Counted from the first letter of the stretch, positions 34,214 through 46,943 are shown. The stretch is 64,000 bases of DNA from Channallabes apus (GCA_030522415.1 CM060127.1:10129207-10193206); one strand, 5' to 3'. The notes: generated from the sequence alone by a model not told the origin. Made by a program: numbers and translations.

Positions 34214-34739
34214 TAGCTCAGGCTCCTTCCCCGCCAGAGAGGTGACATTCCACGTCCCTAGAGCCAGCTTCTGCAGCCGAGGATCAGACCGTCAAGGCCC
34301 CTGTCTTTGGCCACCGCCCAGCTCACACTGCACCCAACCTCTTTGGCCCCTCCTACAGGTGGTGAGCCCATGGGAAGGGGGACACATGTTGCCTCTTCGG
34401 GCTGTGCCCGGCCGGGCCCCATGGGTGCAGGCCCGACCACCAGGTGCTCACCATCGGGCCCCACTTCCGGGCCTGGCTCCAGAGGGAGGCCCCGGTGACC
34501 CACGTCCGGGCGAGGGAAAACGTTTTCCAATGATTGTACTCATCATAAGAGGTCTTCTGAACCACTCTTTGTCTGTTCCCTCACCTAGGACCAGATTGCC
34601 ATGGGTGACCCTGCCAGGGGCATGAAGCCATAACTCCCAGGATAGGGAGTTACTCACAACATAGCTCCCAGGATCATTGGAAAACGCAAACCCCTCCACC
34701 ACGATAAGGTGGTGGTTCAAGGAGGGGCAGTACTGAATT

Positions 34740-35028
34740 AATTTTAAAATTCTCTTGATCACGTTTAAATGTTTACATGGCCTTGCCCCTCCCTACCTCT
34801 GGGATCTGCTCCAGCCCTATGCCCCACCCCGGTCTCTCAGATCATCAGATAAACGTTTGCTGATGGTACCCAAGACCAAATGCAAGCTCAGGGGTGTTTG
34901 CGCATTCTCTGTGGCGGCTCCCAAATCATGGAATGACCTACCATTGACCATTCGTGAGGTCACATCATTGAGGGTGTTTAAGTCCAATCTTAAAACTCAC
35001 ATGTTTTCTCTGGCATTTAAACCAACAT
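34740..35028 (+). pseudogene. L2 reverse transcriptase C-terminal fragment
   Basis: The open frame ITFKCLHGLAPPYLWDLLQP ... LWNDLP-type text ... FKSNLKTHMFSLAF is the conserved C-terminal region of fish L2 RT ORFs. It comprises only the last hundred residues; no catalytic RT motif remains. Confidence 0.8.
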
Positions 35029-35329
35029 GAGATGTTGATTTTACGTATTGTTTTGATTAGATATGCGTGACATGTGATTTTAATTATGTTCCTCTTTTAT
35101 TATTTTTTTAATTTTTAATTTTTATTATTATCTTGTTTTAATTTTTATTTTATTTTATTAGATTACTATATTATTTTATTATTTATGTGAATCCCTTGGG
35201 GCATTCTTGTTGTTATCTTGTGCTATACAAATAAAGATGAGTTAAGTTGAGAGTTGAGTAAGTCACTAGCTGGCCATTATGAGTTCTTTAGATAAAAAGA
35301 AAACACATACACGGGTCCATCAATCCATC

Positions 35330-35548
35330 TACTGTAGGAACCTCTGTAGTCCATCTAGGGACTGTAAGTGAGTGGTGACCATTCTATTTATTCCCATTTT
35401 TACAACTGTGGTAGGACCTACGGTCAACACCAGTTTGGTCAATTTGGAAACACCAGTTAGCCTAATCTGCATTTCTTTCAATTCTGGGAGGATACCCCTG
35501 GTGTTGACAAAAAGCGCTATACAAATAAAATTTTATTGAATTGAACAC
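35330..35548. mobile_element. SINE fragment joined to an L2 3' tail
   Basis: 35400-35500 resembles the minus-strand SINE body (CACCAGTTAGCCTAATCTGC). 35510-35545 reads AAAGCGCTATACAAATAAAA followed by TTGAATTGAA, the 3' end of an L2 LINE. Confidence 0.55.
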
Positions 35549-35629
35549 ATCTTCTCACGCATCCCACTCTCCCCTTTACCCCTCTTTCTCACTCTCCTCA
35601 ATCTCTATTCCTCAATTTTTACTTCCACA

Positions 35630-36215
35630 CCTGGTCGTTCATGAACAATTCGTTCTTTAAAGTGACTCAGAAGAACGAGAGTGATACGTTAATTTTCTAC
35701 TGGGCGTGCATGCGCAGATCATCGCAAAACACCCATAGGTTATAGAAACAGAATTGAGCGATTCTTTCTCAATGACTCTTCTACTCCGAGTCGTTTATTC
35801 TTTTGTTATGTGACTCCCATAGACGCTATACAGTACATAGGAAACAGAATTGAACAGTTCCAACGAATCTTCAAGTCCCAAGTCATTCGCTCTATTGTCA
35901 TGTGACTCCGATAGACGCTATGCGGTGCAATAGATTAAAAAGAACGAACGACTCAGACTAGAAGATATAAGAGGTGAGCTACTCATTCTGTTTATTATAA
36001 TATGTCCTTAGTTGCATTGTAATATTTTCGTTACTGGAACTAGAGCCAAAATTTGTGTATGTAGACGTATTGGGTGTTTTTTATTGAAAATGCCACATTT
36101 TAGTTTATTTCTTATCAAAAGAACGAAATGAACTAAATAACTCAAAAAAAAGATTCGTTCATTTTGACGAATGAGATTCAAAGAACCGAGTCACTAAAAT
36201 GATTCAAACTTCCCA
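35630..36215. repeat. DNA-element-like repeat rich in 'gaacgaa/ttcgttc'
   Basis: Repeated GAACGAxxGACTC phrases occur in both orientations, with TTCATGAACAATTCGTTC at the left and AAGAACCGAGTCACTAAA at the right. They resemble the ends of a fish hAT-like element. Two 50-bp inner copies of CATGTGACTCC-ATAGACGCTAT occur near 35810 and 35900. Confidence 0.45.
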
Positions 36216-36944
36216 TCAGTAAGCTTCCCATTCCCATCATTAAGCCACCGTGCCGTTTTATACACGAGTAACAACACCAATAATGTTTCAAAACATATGA
36301 ATTCAATTTATTTTTATTGTACAATATAATATCACAATGTTGGTTTGTTTCCACTCTCATGCACTCCCTATATTCTCTGATTAGTTGTCTGCACTTGCTC
36401 TTGTCTAGCCGAGGTTCTTGTGGTCCTGAGTTTATAACATTGTTGTATCTGAACTGGTGTGTGACTGAAAGGCTGAAAGATTTCCTCCTGAAACGGCCCT
36501 GACTGAATCACTACAGTAGTGCAGTTTCGTCAGGGAAGCTGCACCAATTAAATTATCTACATTACAGCATTTGGCAAATTATAACTAGTAACAGATCTTA
36601 TTTAGTGTATCACAAGTAATAGAGTCAGGAAAAATGCTTTTCTGGCTGGTGCAGATGATTTGTATAGTTTTACTCATTGTGGTACAAGTCCAGCAGGGGG
36701 CAGTATAACATTTACTCTTGACTCATCCACAAGCTATAGAGCATTTTCTAGGAAATGTCCACTTAGACCCTGTTTTTGGTCCATTACATTCAAAACAACT
36801 CACACACAGAGAGAGAGAGAGTGCGGTGACATTTCCCTGGTTATTGTCAGAATTATCCAAACAGAGAGCCGTATGTTTATATTTATATAATAATATTCAT
36901 ATTTATTCATGTTCTGCAGATTTTCCCGCAGAATTTTTTTCTTC

Positions 36945-37270
36945 ATTTATCCATCCATCTTCAACCGCTTATCCAAAATCAGGTTGTAGGGGTAACAGTT
37001 CCAGCAGGGAACCCCAAACTTCCCTTTCTCCAGCCACCTCAACCAACTCTGTCTGGGGGATCCTGAGATGTTCCCCTGGCCAGTGTGGAGATACAATCTC
37101 TCCACCTAGTCCTCAGTGAAAAGACAACATCTCCATAGGAACGCCGTCCTGCTCTCATCCTTACCAGATGCCCAAACCCTCTCAAACGACTCCTTTCCAC
37201 ACAAATGAACACCTTAACTTAGTCATACTCAAATCCATCCCATCTTAGGATTCCATCTTTTATGGCCAAA
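36945..37270 (-). mobile_element. RTE-like LINE 3' fragment
   Basis: Begins TTATCCATCCATCTTCAACC on plus and continues with GGTTGTAGGGGTAACAGTTC then CAGCAGGGA. This is the same 3' region as the element at 30.25 kb, more diverged. Confidence 0.75.
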
Positions 37271-38096
37271 CTGTAAAAATTGCACTTAAGTGTACGCAAC
37301 ATGTCCGTACTGTATGGTGTAGAAATATCTATATGGTGACGTGAAACCAGTGTGTGTGATGCTGCAGTACGAACATGTCATTTTCCCAGAGCTCCACTGG
37401 ACGCAGTGATTTCTCAGCTAATCCTTGACAGACAGCTTCATGGCAGACCTCTGGTGCTGGTGATGGCAAAAGGACACGTCACTTAGAAGGAAACAGCTGC
37501 TGCATCACAGCATACTTCAGTACACTTTGATTTGTCTGTTTTTGTGTTAAAATATTGCACATGTAAAATCTGCATGGCTGAGCTGAGAAACATCATTTCC
37601 CTTGTTTTTTCCCGGCTTTGTTTATTATTTTTCCTGGTTTGACCCTCTGTTTTTGGCCCTGTCTGAGTTGTCTCACTGTATCTTGACCTCTTTGATGTTT
37701 TTTTAAAGCCTCCCCCCCCCAAAAAAAAGAAAGAAAATGCTGATGTGTAGTATGTTTTAAACTCCAGTGGAATAAGGAACGGTACGAACTCCGGCGTGAA
37801 CAGAGATCCCTGGTTCAGCTTCACAAGCCTGATTTATTTATGAGCTGTGGGGAAGAGAATAAAAGAGCACATAGCGCTCAGTAGAAGTTTTTCAGTGTGG
37901 GTTACCATGTGTTGTGTGTGAGCTGCCACAGAGTGTTCAGTTGATGAGATTCTTATTCTTCCTTGCTAAGCAATCAGTCACAGTATTTCTACTTTACTGT
38001 AACTCCAGCGCCTGTGTATTGTCTTTATGTCTTATGACTGGAGCTGTGTGATTTAATCAAGTATGCATTTAATCCAACTTTTAATGAACTACTGTA

Positions 38097-38700
38097 TATG
38101 GTACCTTAGCATACGAATAGAATCTGTTCCGGAGTCGAGCTCTTAAGCTGAAATTTCGTATTGTGAAACACAATCTCCCATAGGAAATAATGTAAATGCA
38201 AATAATCCGTTCCAGCCATCAAAAACATTACCAATATTAACGATTTCCAACACTACAATCATATTTTTGCATATAAAGACAATCAAAATATTTAGAAAAT
38301 ATATATAAGAGAAGTAAAATATGAATTAAATAGACATTAAACCTCAGTTAACCTTAATTAATGATTCCTCTTGGCACTGGCTGCTTTAAAAACCAAACTA
38401 AAATCGGCTCCCTTTTCTTCTTGCTGATGTCCTTGAGAACATCGTTGTCTTCACTAAATCTTGCACAAAATACAAGAAAAAAATAACCGCTCTAAAATGC
38501 AAACCTGCTTCACTTTCCACTGATCCTTGGGTCCTGGACGTACACGCAACTTAGCCAGTGTTTAGTTCAGCTTGGTTCAGCTGCTTTTGTGCTGGAAATG
38601 TTTTGTATGCCGAAGCAAATTTCTTGCATAATTACAGTTCTCAAGGTCAAAATCCATGGGGGATTTTCCCGTTAAGTGTTCGTATGCTGATGTACCACTG
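38097..38700. mobile_element. Tigger-like MITE family, copy B
   Basis: The right end GTATGCTGATGTACCACTG is followed by TA. The left end, ATATGGTACCTTAGCATACG, is its diverged inverse. The interior matches copies A and C. Confidence 0.72.
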
Positions 38701-39194
38701 TAATTAATTAATTCAATCAATTGCCAATTTTCATTTTGGAATTTATTTATGAATTCTCTGCGACAAATTGACAAATTCCTTAAAATCCACTACTTTTTTC
38801 TCCGCTTTAAAATTTATGTGTGGTTTGTGCCATACCCACCACCCACCCCATCACATACCAGCCACATACCAGACATACCAGCCACAGTGGCAACCACCGG
38901 TTCTGAAAAATGCAGTTTCTAAAAGGACCACAAGGAGTTCTCCCCAAAAGTGTGTTAACCCCCATGTTAAAGGCTACATGATAACACGACCAGGTTGAAG
39001 TGACTCAAATCAGATTTTTTTTTACTCCAACGTGTCAGATTTTTTATGATTTTTAAAAACACAGTTGAAAAGCACAAAGGTGATGTTTTTTTACATCGTT
39101 TCTGAGCGGAGTCACTTTTGTACGTAGTCCTAGATCACATTTATACTGTTTCATGTAACTTGAATGAGAACGGATTGATCATGATCATGATCAT

Positions 39195-41431
39195 GATTAG
39201 AGTCATCTCTAAGATTCTGGAAAAGATAGTAGCGGAGTAGCGGAGCAGCTATGCTCATATCTACATAGAAATGGCATACATGAACTGTATCAGTCAGGAT
39301 TTAGGCCTCATCACAGCACAGAAACAGCACTCGTTAAAGTAGTAAATGACCTCCTATTGGCCTCTGATCAGGGTTGTGTAACTATGCTTTTGACTATGCT
39401 TATGCAGCTTTTGACACCATTGATCATGCTATTCTTCTTCACAGATTAGAAAATGTAGTCGGAATTAAGGGTACAGCCCTCTCCTGGCTCAGATCCTATT
39501 TGACCGATCGTTATCAGTATGTAGACTTAAATGGTGATTATTCTGCATGTTCTCTAGTGGAGTTTGGCGTTCCGCAGGGTTCAGTTTTAGGACCACTGCT
39601 TTTTTCCCTTTACATGCTTCTTCTGGGCAACATAATCCGTAAGCGTGGTATTAGTTTTCATTGTTATGCTGACGACACATAGTTATATTAACTTCCTTCT
39701 GCTTAATCCGGATAAGACAGAAGTTCTAGTCATAGGACCGCATACAGCTAGAAGTAAAATCTTAGATCACACTGTAACTTTAGATTTCTGTTCCATCAAG
39801 TGCAACAGTAAAAGACCTCGGCGTGATTATAGATTACAGTCTTTCATTTGAAGCTCATGTAGATAATATTACCAGGATAGCATTCTTTCACCTCAGAAAT
39901 ATTGCCAAGATAAGAAATATATTGTCGCTAAACGGTGCAGAAAAACTAGTTCATGCTTTTATCACTTCTATGTTGGACTATTGTAATGCCTTACTGTCTG
40001 GTTGTTCAGCTAGGTGCATAAACAAGCTTCAGCTAGTCCAGAATGCATCAGCGAGAGTCCTCACTAGAACCAGAAGATATGAGCACATCACCCCTATCCT
40101 ATCTTCACTACACTGGCTCCTTGTGAAATTTCGCATTGATTTTAAAATACTAGTCTTGACATATAAAGCATTAAATGGTCTCGCGCCGCAGTATCTGAGC
40201 GAACTGCTAGTGTCTTACGATCTGCCACTCCTACTTCGATCAAAGGATGCAGGCTGCTTGTCAGTACCACATATTATGAAAACTACAGCTGGGGGCGGAG
40301 CCTTTTCTTACAAAGCCCCAAAATTATGGAATAGTCTTCCAAATAGTGTTCGGGACTCAGACACAGTCTCAGTGTTTATGTCTAGGCTAAAAAAACTATT
40401 TATTTAGCCAAGCATTTTTATAAATAGATTTGCCATAAGGTAAAGGAGAAGATCTGGGGGACTCATGGACGTAGAGTATTATGGTGAACTGGTATGTTTA
40501 GATGCTGTCTTCCTCACTCTCATTTGATCACTCAGGTTTGTTGACGGTGAGGTGATTGTTTGCTTTACATCTCAGTTCCCCCTCATGTTTATGTTTCCTT
40601 CTGGCTCTCCCTTTTAGTTATGCTGTCATAGTTAGTCCTGCCGGAGTCCCTGCTTGCACTCTACAGTAAATATACATTCACATTATACATTATGTGACTG
40701 TGACCATACCTAACTGCCATCTCTCCTCCTCTTCTCTTTCTCCCCCTCTTTCTCTTTCCTCTCTCCCCCTGTCTCCCCCTTTCACTCTTTCTCTCTCTCT
40801 CTCTCTGTCGAGCTACACATGTGGTTCCTGAGCTGCCAGTGATCCAGACTCCCTCTGCCCTCCGGACCTGTCTGATCCATCCTGGTGCCCCGCTTCTGGT
40901 TGGAGGTCTCGTCGCATGGATGCCCCGTGTGTCTCTTTGGGATGCGTCTGGTGTCTGGGGATGATTCTATCTACTTAGAAGATGGTTCTGGCCTCGACTG
41001 GTGTTGTCAGCTGTTTCTCTGAGGACTTGACAATTCGATAGTTCAGGACTGGAACTTTCTACAAGTCTATCTGAGTCTCCAATAACTACTGGACTCCATT
41101 TTAACATCAATTAACATCAACTATTATAGCTGAACCTAACACTTAACACTGTATAAATGCAGATCATTTCCTGCTATCTGTTTCACCCAGATGAGGATGG
41201 GTTCCCTGTTGAGTCTGGTTCCTCTCAAGGTTTCTTTCTATTACCATCTCAGGGAGTTTTTCCTTGCCACTGTCGCCCTCGGGCTTGCTCACCAGGGACT
41301 ATCTGAACATTTTGATTCGTACACATTCACATTCCATACAAACTTAAATAATTCTTTTGATTGTGTAAAGCTGTTTTGAGACAATGTCAATTGTTAAAAG
41401 CGCTATACAAATAATACTGAATTGAATTGAA
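39195..41431 (+). mobile_element. L2-type LINE, copy 1 (5' truncated)
   Basis: Runs from the RT region to a 3' tail AAAAGCGCTATACAAATAAT followed by TGAATTGAA. The 3' UTR (40408-41400) has a CT-rich tract near 40730-40806. It is nearly collinear with copy 2 at 61.2 kb but extends about 100 bp further 5' and lacks about 120 bp after the YADD motif. Confidence 0.88.
39374..40407 (+). pseudogene. L2 reverse transcriptase, copy 1, broken
   Basis: The frame passes [13 protein letters not shown] (motif A), [18 protein letters not shown] (motif B) and YADDT (motif C), then hits a stop where a deletion has removed the following 40 codons. Downstream frames 39645-39851 and 39823-40407 carry [12 protein letters not shown] and the C-terminal LKKLFI end. 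The sequence before FDT is rearranged. Confidence 0.85.
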
Positions 41432-42516
41432 TCACGACTTTTTTATCCTCTCAGTTAAAATTACATTAAGTGAGAAAATCATGCCTAATTTTGGACATGG
41501 CTGATTTGAGTAACAGATGTATAGCAGGTGTCAGTCCACTAAGCTATCGAGCTTGTTGAGTTGAGCTTCAAAACTCTTTGGAAAACCGTTCAGTGACACT
41601 GCAGACCTTTTTTAATACCGTCTATGGGCACATTAGATGGAGCAGAGAAAAGCACGTTTTTGAGGGATTCAGGAAATTCATGGTTTTTATGGATCTATAA
41701 ATGTTCTTTGTCATTTTAAAACAGAAAGTTACCTTTTATACCCTGATGTAATGACTCTCTCAGGAATCTGGCTAAATTGTCAATGATCTTAACCTGGAGT
41801 TACTGTATCTCCAAAACACATGAGTGCTGGAAAACACCTCCGTACCATACCGTATGCTCGTTCCTCTAAAACGATTGCAATTTACATACCCTGCAATCCC
41901 TTTTCAAGGGTTTTGTTAATGATCACACGAACAAAACCTGTAGTTGCATACCAAGCACAGACATTAAACTAAAAAAGGAAATTAGATGACCTTAAACAGA
42001 CCCAGCAAAAACAAGGGCACTTTTTGCGTCACCAGGAGAATTTATGACCGTGATACAGGCAGCTGTTTCTGCAAGTATAACAAGCTTGCCAGACCAGAGC
42101 AATATCCAGAGGAATATTGCCTGCAGACAGGAGATGTATGACTGAGAAAAGTAAATTTACACAGAGTAGAAAATGGGAGGAAAAACAAATAGACATCCTG
42201 GGTAAGGTGAAACGCTGAACAGAGGGGAACTCTGTTTAGAAGGGAAAAAAAGGGGCCAAGAAATCACTTGAAATATAAATGGAGATGCTGGAGAAAGATG
42301 GGGAATGTGTGTGTCTGCTGTCGGGTGGTGACAGAAGCAGAGGTTTGAAATATGATCGAAGAACAGCCACCTCATTATAAAGAAAGTGAAATATCCAAGC
42401 AGGAAAAATAAAAAAAAGGTTTTATGTGTTTGGAAAATCAAAGTAAACAGAAACAATGTGTGACTGATGATGAAGGTGGAGAGGACCGGAGTTTAAATTA
42501 AAGGGATGTATGTTTC
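41432..42516. other. Spacer, nothing recognised
   Basis: No gene or clear repeat. Single-copy-looking sequence with small incidental frames. Confidence 0.4.
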
Positions 42517-42690
42517 CCCGGCCTGTAGTGTAGTGGTTAGTTTTGTCACCAGCTCCAGGGTGTGGGTTTGATTCCCACTTTGAGGTCTGTGTGTCGAGTC
42601 TGCATGTTCTCCCTGCACTTGGTGGGTTCTGTCCCACCATCCAAAGACATGCTAATTGGTGTTTCCTGTGTAGAAGTGCTATAGACACTC
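42517..42690 (+). mobile_element. tRNA-derived SINE, diverged
   Basis: GTAGTGTAGTGGTTAGTTTT (A box) and GGGTTTGATTCCCA (B box), then CTGCATGTTCTCCCTGC. Same family as the 17.5-kb copy but with many substitutions and deletions, so older. Confidence 0.8.
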
Positions 42691-43224
42691 AGTGAGAGTG
42701 ATTTTCTAGTTGAAACCTTCTATTGTTGTATCCTGTGTAAAACTTTTAAAGCTTCCGTTAGAGGAACAAACCTGAAAACTCTTTCTGGTTCTACAAGATA
42801 GAATCTTTTTTCTTTTTCTAAGAATGCATTAATGACATGCTATAACAGATAACCTCTACTAGAGCTTTTATTTTTCCCTTTAAAGCCCTAAATAGATGTG
42901 CAGGGAAGCTGCAGTGTTCTTGGTGTGATTTCTATTACAAAATAGTCTTCTTGGCACACCAGAGTGACCCAGAGATGCCCTCTAAGGTCGTCCGGTGACT
43001 CAGCTCGGATATCTGAGAACACTCTCTCTGGAGAGACACAACAGAAAGGCTTACAATCTGATAATCGTTTTCGTTTTGTTTTGGGAAAAAAAAGACAAAG
43101 GTGCAATTGCGGAACATTCTGGATCGAGCTGAGCCATAGTATTGAAACATTTGAGTGCAAATCAGATGAGGTTAGCATGAGTGTGTCGGGTTAAAATAGA
43201 GCAACCATTCCATTATATTTCAGT

Positions 43225-43640
43225 TACATTCTATATTATTTACAACGAGGTTCAAGTCAAACTGGGTACTTTTGATTGTGCAGAATAACAGAACACATGA
43301 GTTACGAGAGTAAAAAACTCCCTTTACTTCTCTATATAATCCCCTGATACACTAATGCACTTATTCCAGTGGACATCATCAAGGTAGAAAGTTTTCTCAG
43401 TACACCAGAGCCATGATCAGACTGCCAGGCTGATTTATGTCTGGCCTCACAGGAACTCCTTAAATAGCTTAAACAAGTAGAAATGACTTGGAGCGAGGTC
43501 AGGACTGTACAGGATATCTCCCAGTCGAGTTCCTGTAATGTGCAAGTGGTGTTGGTGTGCAGTATGAGGTCATGCATTGTCCTACAAATACAGAACGACA
43601 TCAAACCAGGCTGTTTTTCCATTATAGGCGTATTCTACAC
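43225..43640 (-). pseudogene. Mariner-type transposase C-terminal relic
   Basis: Minus-strand text ANTTCTLQELDWEI-like, then CLSYLRSSC, and KCISVSGDYIEK-like near 43330 follows the order of the catalytic C-terminal half of mariner transposases. Several frameshifts are present. Low resolution. Confidence 0.5.
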
Positions 43641-44629
43641 AATCTAAAGCAGCGGTTCAACTTGATGCCCCTTGTACATAAAACCTTAAGAGGAACGGCA
43701 CTAAAGAAAGTCTAATATTAAACGTTCTATTGAAATTCATATTCAAATGTATTAATGCTGTTAAACATGGTGCTGCACTTTCTCACCATGATCATTCGCC
43801 GTTTTACTTTTCTGCCTGTCTAAACCCGGTTGGTTGTTTCACACCACTTTGAACGCGCCTCTGTGTCATATTTGTCTGAGATTTGGGACAGCACCCTGTC
43901 CTGCGTGTCATCCAGCCCTCCCGATTCTTCCTCTGTCTCGCTCCCAATCTCTACAGTCTTTCATTTCTCACCTGTAATGTAGATGTGATGCCACCGGGGA
44001 GATTTCTTCCCCTTCCTAATTTACAGTCAGGTGTGATTGACAGAACCAGGTAAGCACCTGCAGGTTCTATTCATTTAAACGTAGCTACCTGCTGACATTG
44101 AGAAGTCGTTGCTGTGAATATTGCTTCTCAAATGATGTCTGAGATGAACATTATAAAGGATTCATGAATCCATTTAAATCAGACATAAGACAGTATTCAA
44201 TAATAAGACAGACCTGCTCCACTTTTGATGTTCCAAAAAAAAAAAAAAAAAAAAACCCTAAGTGTTCCCAAAGCTTTTTGAAGAGACAAGTTTTTAATAA
44301 GGTGAAGTCCCATAGAACCTGAGAAATGCTATCAGGTTTAAGAATCTCTGCCTTTATTAAAACATTTCTATTGTTACACGACCTAGCTTTGTTGCGACGC
44401 TTCATTAATATCCAAAAGGCTGCTCAGATCCGGTCTATGGGCTTCAACAGATAATGAAATCACATGACTGTATTGCTTTATGTAGAGCCAATAATCTAAT
44501 AATATTAGACAGAAGAGAACTAGGCTACTAGGCCAGCTTCATCAGACAAACATCTTTTATCAAAGAGTTTTAAGTGAATAAATGTGAGCTTGATAACTGT
44601 TCATAAAAAAAAAAAAAAAAAAAAATAAT

Positions 44630-44699
<70 letters not shown>

Positions 44700-45037
44700 T
44701 AATGAATATTTAGGCTTCTGGGATTAATTACTGTATCTTAGCAACAGGTAACGAGTTGGCTGATTATAGAGAGATCAATGTCTTTATATATATATCCAGG
44801 TGATATCAGATTCATTAGACAAAGTCACTAGGTCAAGTTATTTAAATCCCATGGCTTTTCTTCATCAGTTTTGGTTACTTTTAAAATGTAAATACTTTAT
44901 CAGAAATATTTAATGAGAATTTTAAACTTCATTATAAAATAAAAAAAAAATCTAACTTTTTATTTGTTTCTTGTAAAGGTCCTCAGAATACACCTGCAGG
45001 ACCCTTAAAGTGGACCACACTTGGGCTAATGCTCAAG
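43641..45037. other. Spacer with a long (AT)n at 44634-44696
   Basis: AT-rich. An A-run plus (AAT)n leads into about 30 TA units. No gene seen. Confidence 0.6.
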
Positions 45038-45120
45038 ACCAGGATGGCCGAGTGGTTAAGGTGTTGGACTTAAGATCCAATGGATGCATATCCTCGTGGG
45101 TTGGAACCCCACTCCTGGTA
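45038..45120 (+). tRNA. tRNA-Leu(UAA)-like gene, possibly a pseudogene
   Basis: 83 nt with acceptor stem ACCAGGA/TCCTGGT, D arm GGCCGAGTGGTTAAGG, anticodon stem-loop TTGGA-CTTAAGA-TCCAA giving anticodon TAA, a long variable arm with a GGAT/ATCC stem, and T stem GTGGG/CCCAC. It follows the vertebrate tRNA-Leu(UAA) pattern closely. The T loop reads TTGGAAC instead of TTCGAAC, so the invariant C56 (partner of G19, and part of the Pol III B box) is G. A TTTT terminator lies about 15 nt downstream. There is no CCA or SINE body, so it looks like a genuine tRNA locus that has mutated. Confidence 0.75.
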
Positions 45121-46492
45121 CACAGCTTTGAGAATTTTCCCTAGACGATTAAGGCTAGATGCACACTAACTGGCCAAAAAGGCCATTTCAGAAGGGTCAA
45201 GTTATTGGGCTTCATCAAGCAAAGAAAACAACTAAGGAAAATGTTAATGACTGGAACTGGGATAAGAACAGTGTTGAACCAACAACGAAAAAAAAAAATG
45301 TGATTGCAAATTTTTTTTAATCAGTCATATAAAATCAATACATATTGATTAAATGCCTGTCTTATTTAAAAAAATTAAATTACAAGAAATATCATCTTAA
45401 TAATGTACATGTGAATAAAAACGATGCTTTCTGTTGATTTAAATCTATGCAGTATTTTTATTCAAATCAAGCAATTTATTGTGATTATCGTTTAAGTGGT
45501 TATAGCTGTACAAGAGAAATATTGAAAGCAGGCAGACAATAAAGCAATGTTTCTTTTAAAAAATGAAAAACAACAACAACAACAAAAAAACAACAACCAG
45601 GATCGATTAGCATATTGTGAAATGCTGAAGTGATGATCAAACGCAGATAGCTTTGTCCCTCTTTAATGTTAAGAGTGAGGGAGGGTCAGAGTCATCATCC
45701 ACATAATCATGATGTGAAAAGACTAATGTAGGCTTACAACATTGACAAAGTCATACGCTGCATATTTAATAACCAATCAGGTTTCCAGGTTCTGTGCAGA
45801 AATTCTGTTTCTAAGAAAGAAAAAAAAGCATTACAATTGCAGAGGGAAAAAAATGTTCCGATCTGACTCTAGCCATTTTATATGCTGATGAAATATAAAC
45901 TAATACCAGAATGAAACATCTATTACAGCAACAAACGTTAATTCTTTAGAGACACCTTAAAGTTGGACTCATCTGGATTTTTCTCATTATTGAAATCCAT
46001 CTGTTTTGGGTCATTGTTATTCCCTTGAAGCCCATTAGCAGGTGTCCTGGCCAAGTGATAATGGGTCACATGGGTGCCTGTAATGGAATGAAATCAGAAT
46101 CAATGGAATCTGAACCTGAAAATTTTGTAATGGTTGTGAAAACTTGTTCTTTTTTTGAATATTAGTGCTGAAAAAACTTCACATAAAGAAGTATGATGTA
46201 ATTGTCCTGACTAATAACAGCATGCTTGTACTCTCATGGAGTGCAGCCTCATTGCTGAGGAACCTGGCAGTAGAGCGTGCTTAAATGTAATTAGCTAGTC
46301 TTACCTTTCCTTGAAATGTATTATTATTATGATTATTCCTGTTTTCTCTCCCTCATTTAGGCATTGCCAGTCCCCACCACTCTCTCGTCCATTAAGACAA
46401 TTAAGCAACCAACCAGTGACCAGCCTGTCATGTGCTTTCCCAGAGAGAACAGGTCACCAGAGCTGACCCCATCTTTTCAAACTACTACTCAC
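45121..46492. other. Spacer after the tRNA
   Basis: AT-rich sequence with a CAACAACAA run near 45570. No gene or clear repeat recognised. Confidence 0.4.
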
Positions 46493-46943
46493 CAGTGGTG
46501 TCAAAAGTATTCACATTCATTACTTGAGTAGAAGTATAGATACTAGGGTTAAAAAATACTTTTTTTTACCCAAAGCTTTTTACTTAATTAAAAGTGTAAA
46601 AATACTGGTTTCAAAACTACTTAAAGTATAAAAGTAAAAGTACCGTGAGGGGTGACAAAAGCATTAAGGTCTTGCTTTGTGATCATATGACGGCGGGGGA
46701 GGGGGCGGGGGGGAACACGGGTGGGGGGGGGGGTCGCTGTGTGGGGGGGGCATTCTGATCATAAAAATAGAGTAACGAGGCTATTTTTAAAATGTAAGGA
46801 GTAGAAAGTACAAATAATTGCTTAAAAATGTAGGGAGTAGAAGTAAAAATTCGGCTGAAAAATAATTACTCCAGTAAAGTATAGATACCCAAAAGTTCTA
46901 CTTAAGTAAGGTAGTATTTGTACTTCGTTACTTGACACCTCTG
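46493..46943. mobile_element. hAT-type MITE
   Basis: Starts CAGTGGTGTCAAAAGTATTC and ends TTACTTGACACCTCTG. A perfect 8-bp duplication, CTACTCAC, lies at 46485-46492 and 46944-46951. Subterminal AAGTA repeats recall the 26.3-kb element. A G-rich block at 46690-46750 breaks the interior. Confidence 0.9.

Larger units (their letters stand above)
30250..34727 (-). mobile_element. RTE-like LINE, minus strand, inserted in the L2 element
   Basis: The 3' end is a (GGAT)n-type tail at 30250-30272, minus strand. The target duplication is CAGTACCGAATT at 30238-30249 against CAGTACTGAATT at 34728-34739, one mismatch. It encodes endonuclease then reverse transcriptase in the order of RTE-type elements. 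It is interrupted at 30607-31794 by a DNA element. The clade name is an inference from tail and domain order. Confidence 0.85.
30140..35245 (+). mobile_element. L2-type LINE 3' part, split by a later insertion
   Basis: The outermost layer of a nest. Left piece 30140-30249 and right piece 34728-35245 join, after removal of the insertion and one duplication copy, into one open frame of the L2 RT C-terminal region (...VQYRINFKILLITFKCLHGL). The right piece ends with TGTGCTATACAAATAAAG, the usual L2 3' tail. It is 5' truncated. Confidence 0.85.

Noticed and set aside
39177..39199. TGATCATGATCATGATCATG palindrome-like run
   Set aside because: A simple (ATGATC)n repeat; too short to call a functional site.
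41191..41379. 62-codon frame MRMGSLLSLVPLKV, also at 63135
   Set aside because: Lies in the 3' UTR of both L2 copies; not a host gene.
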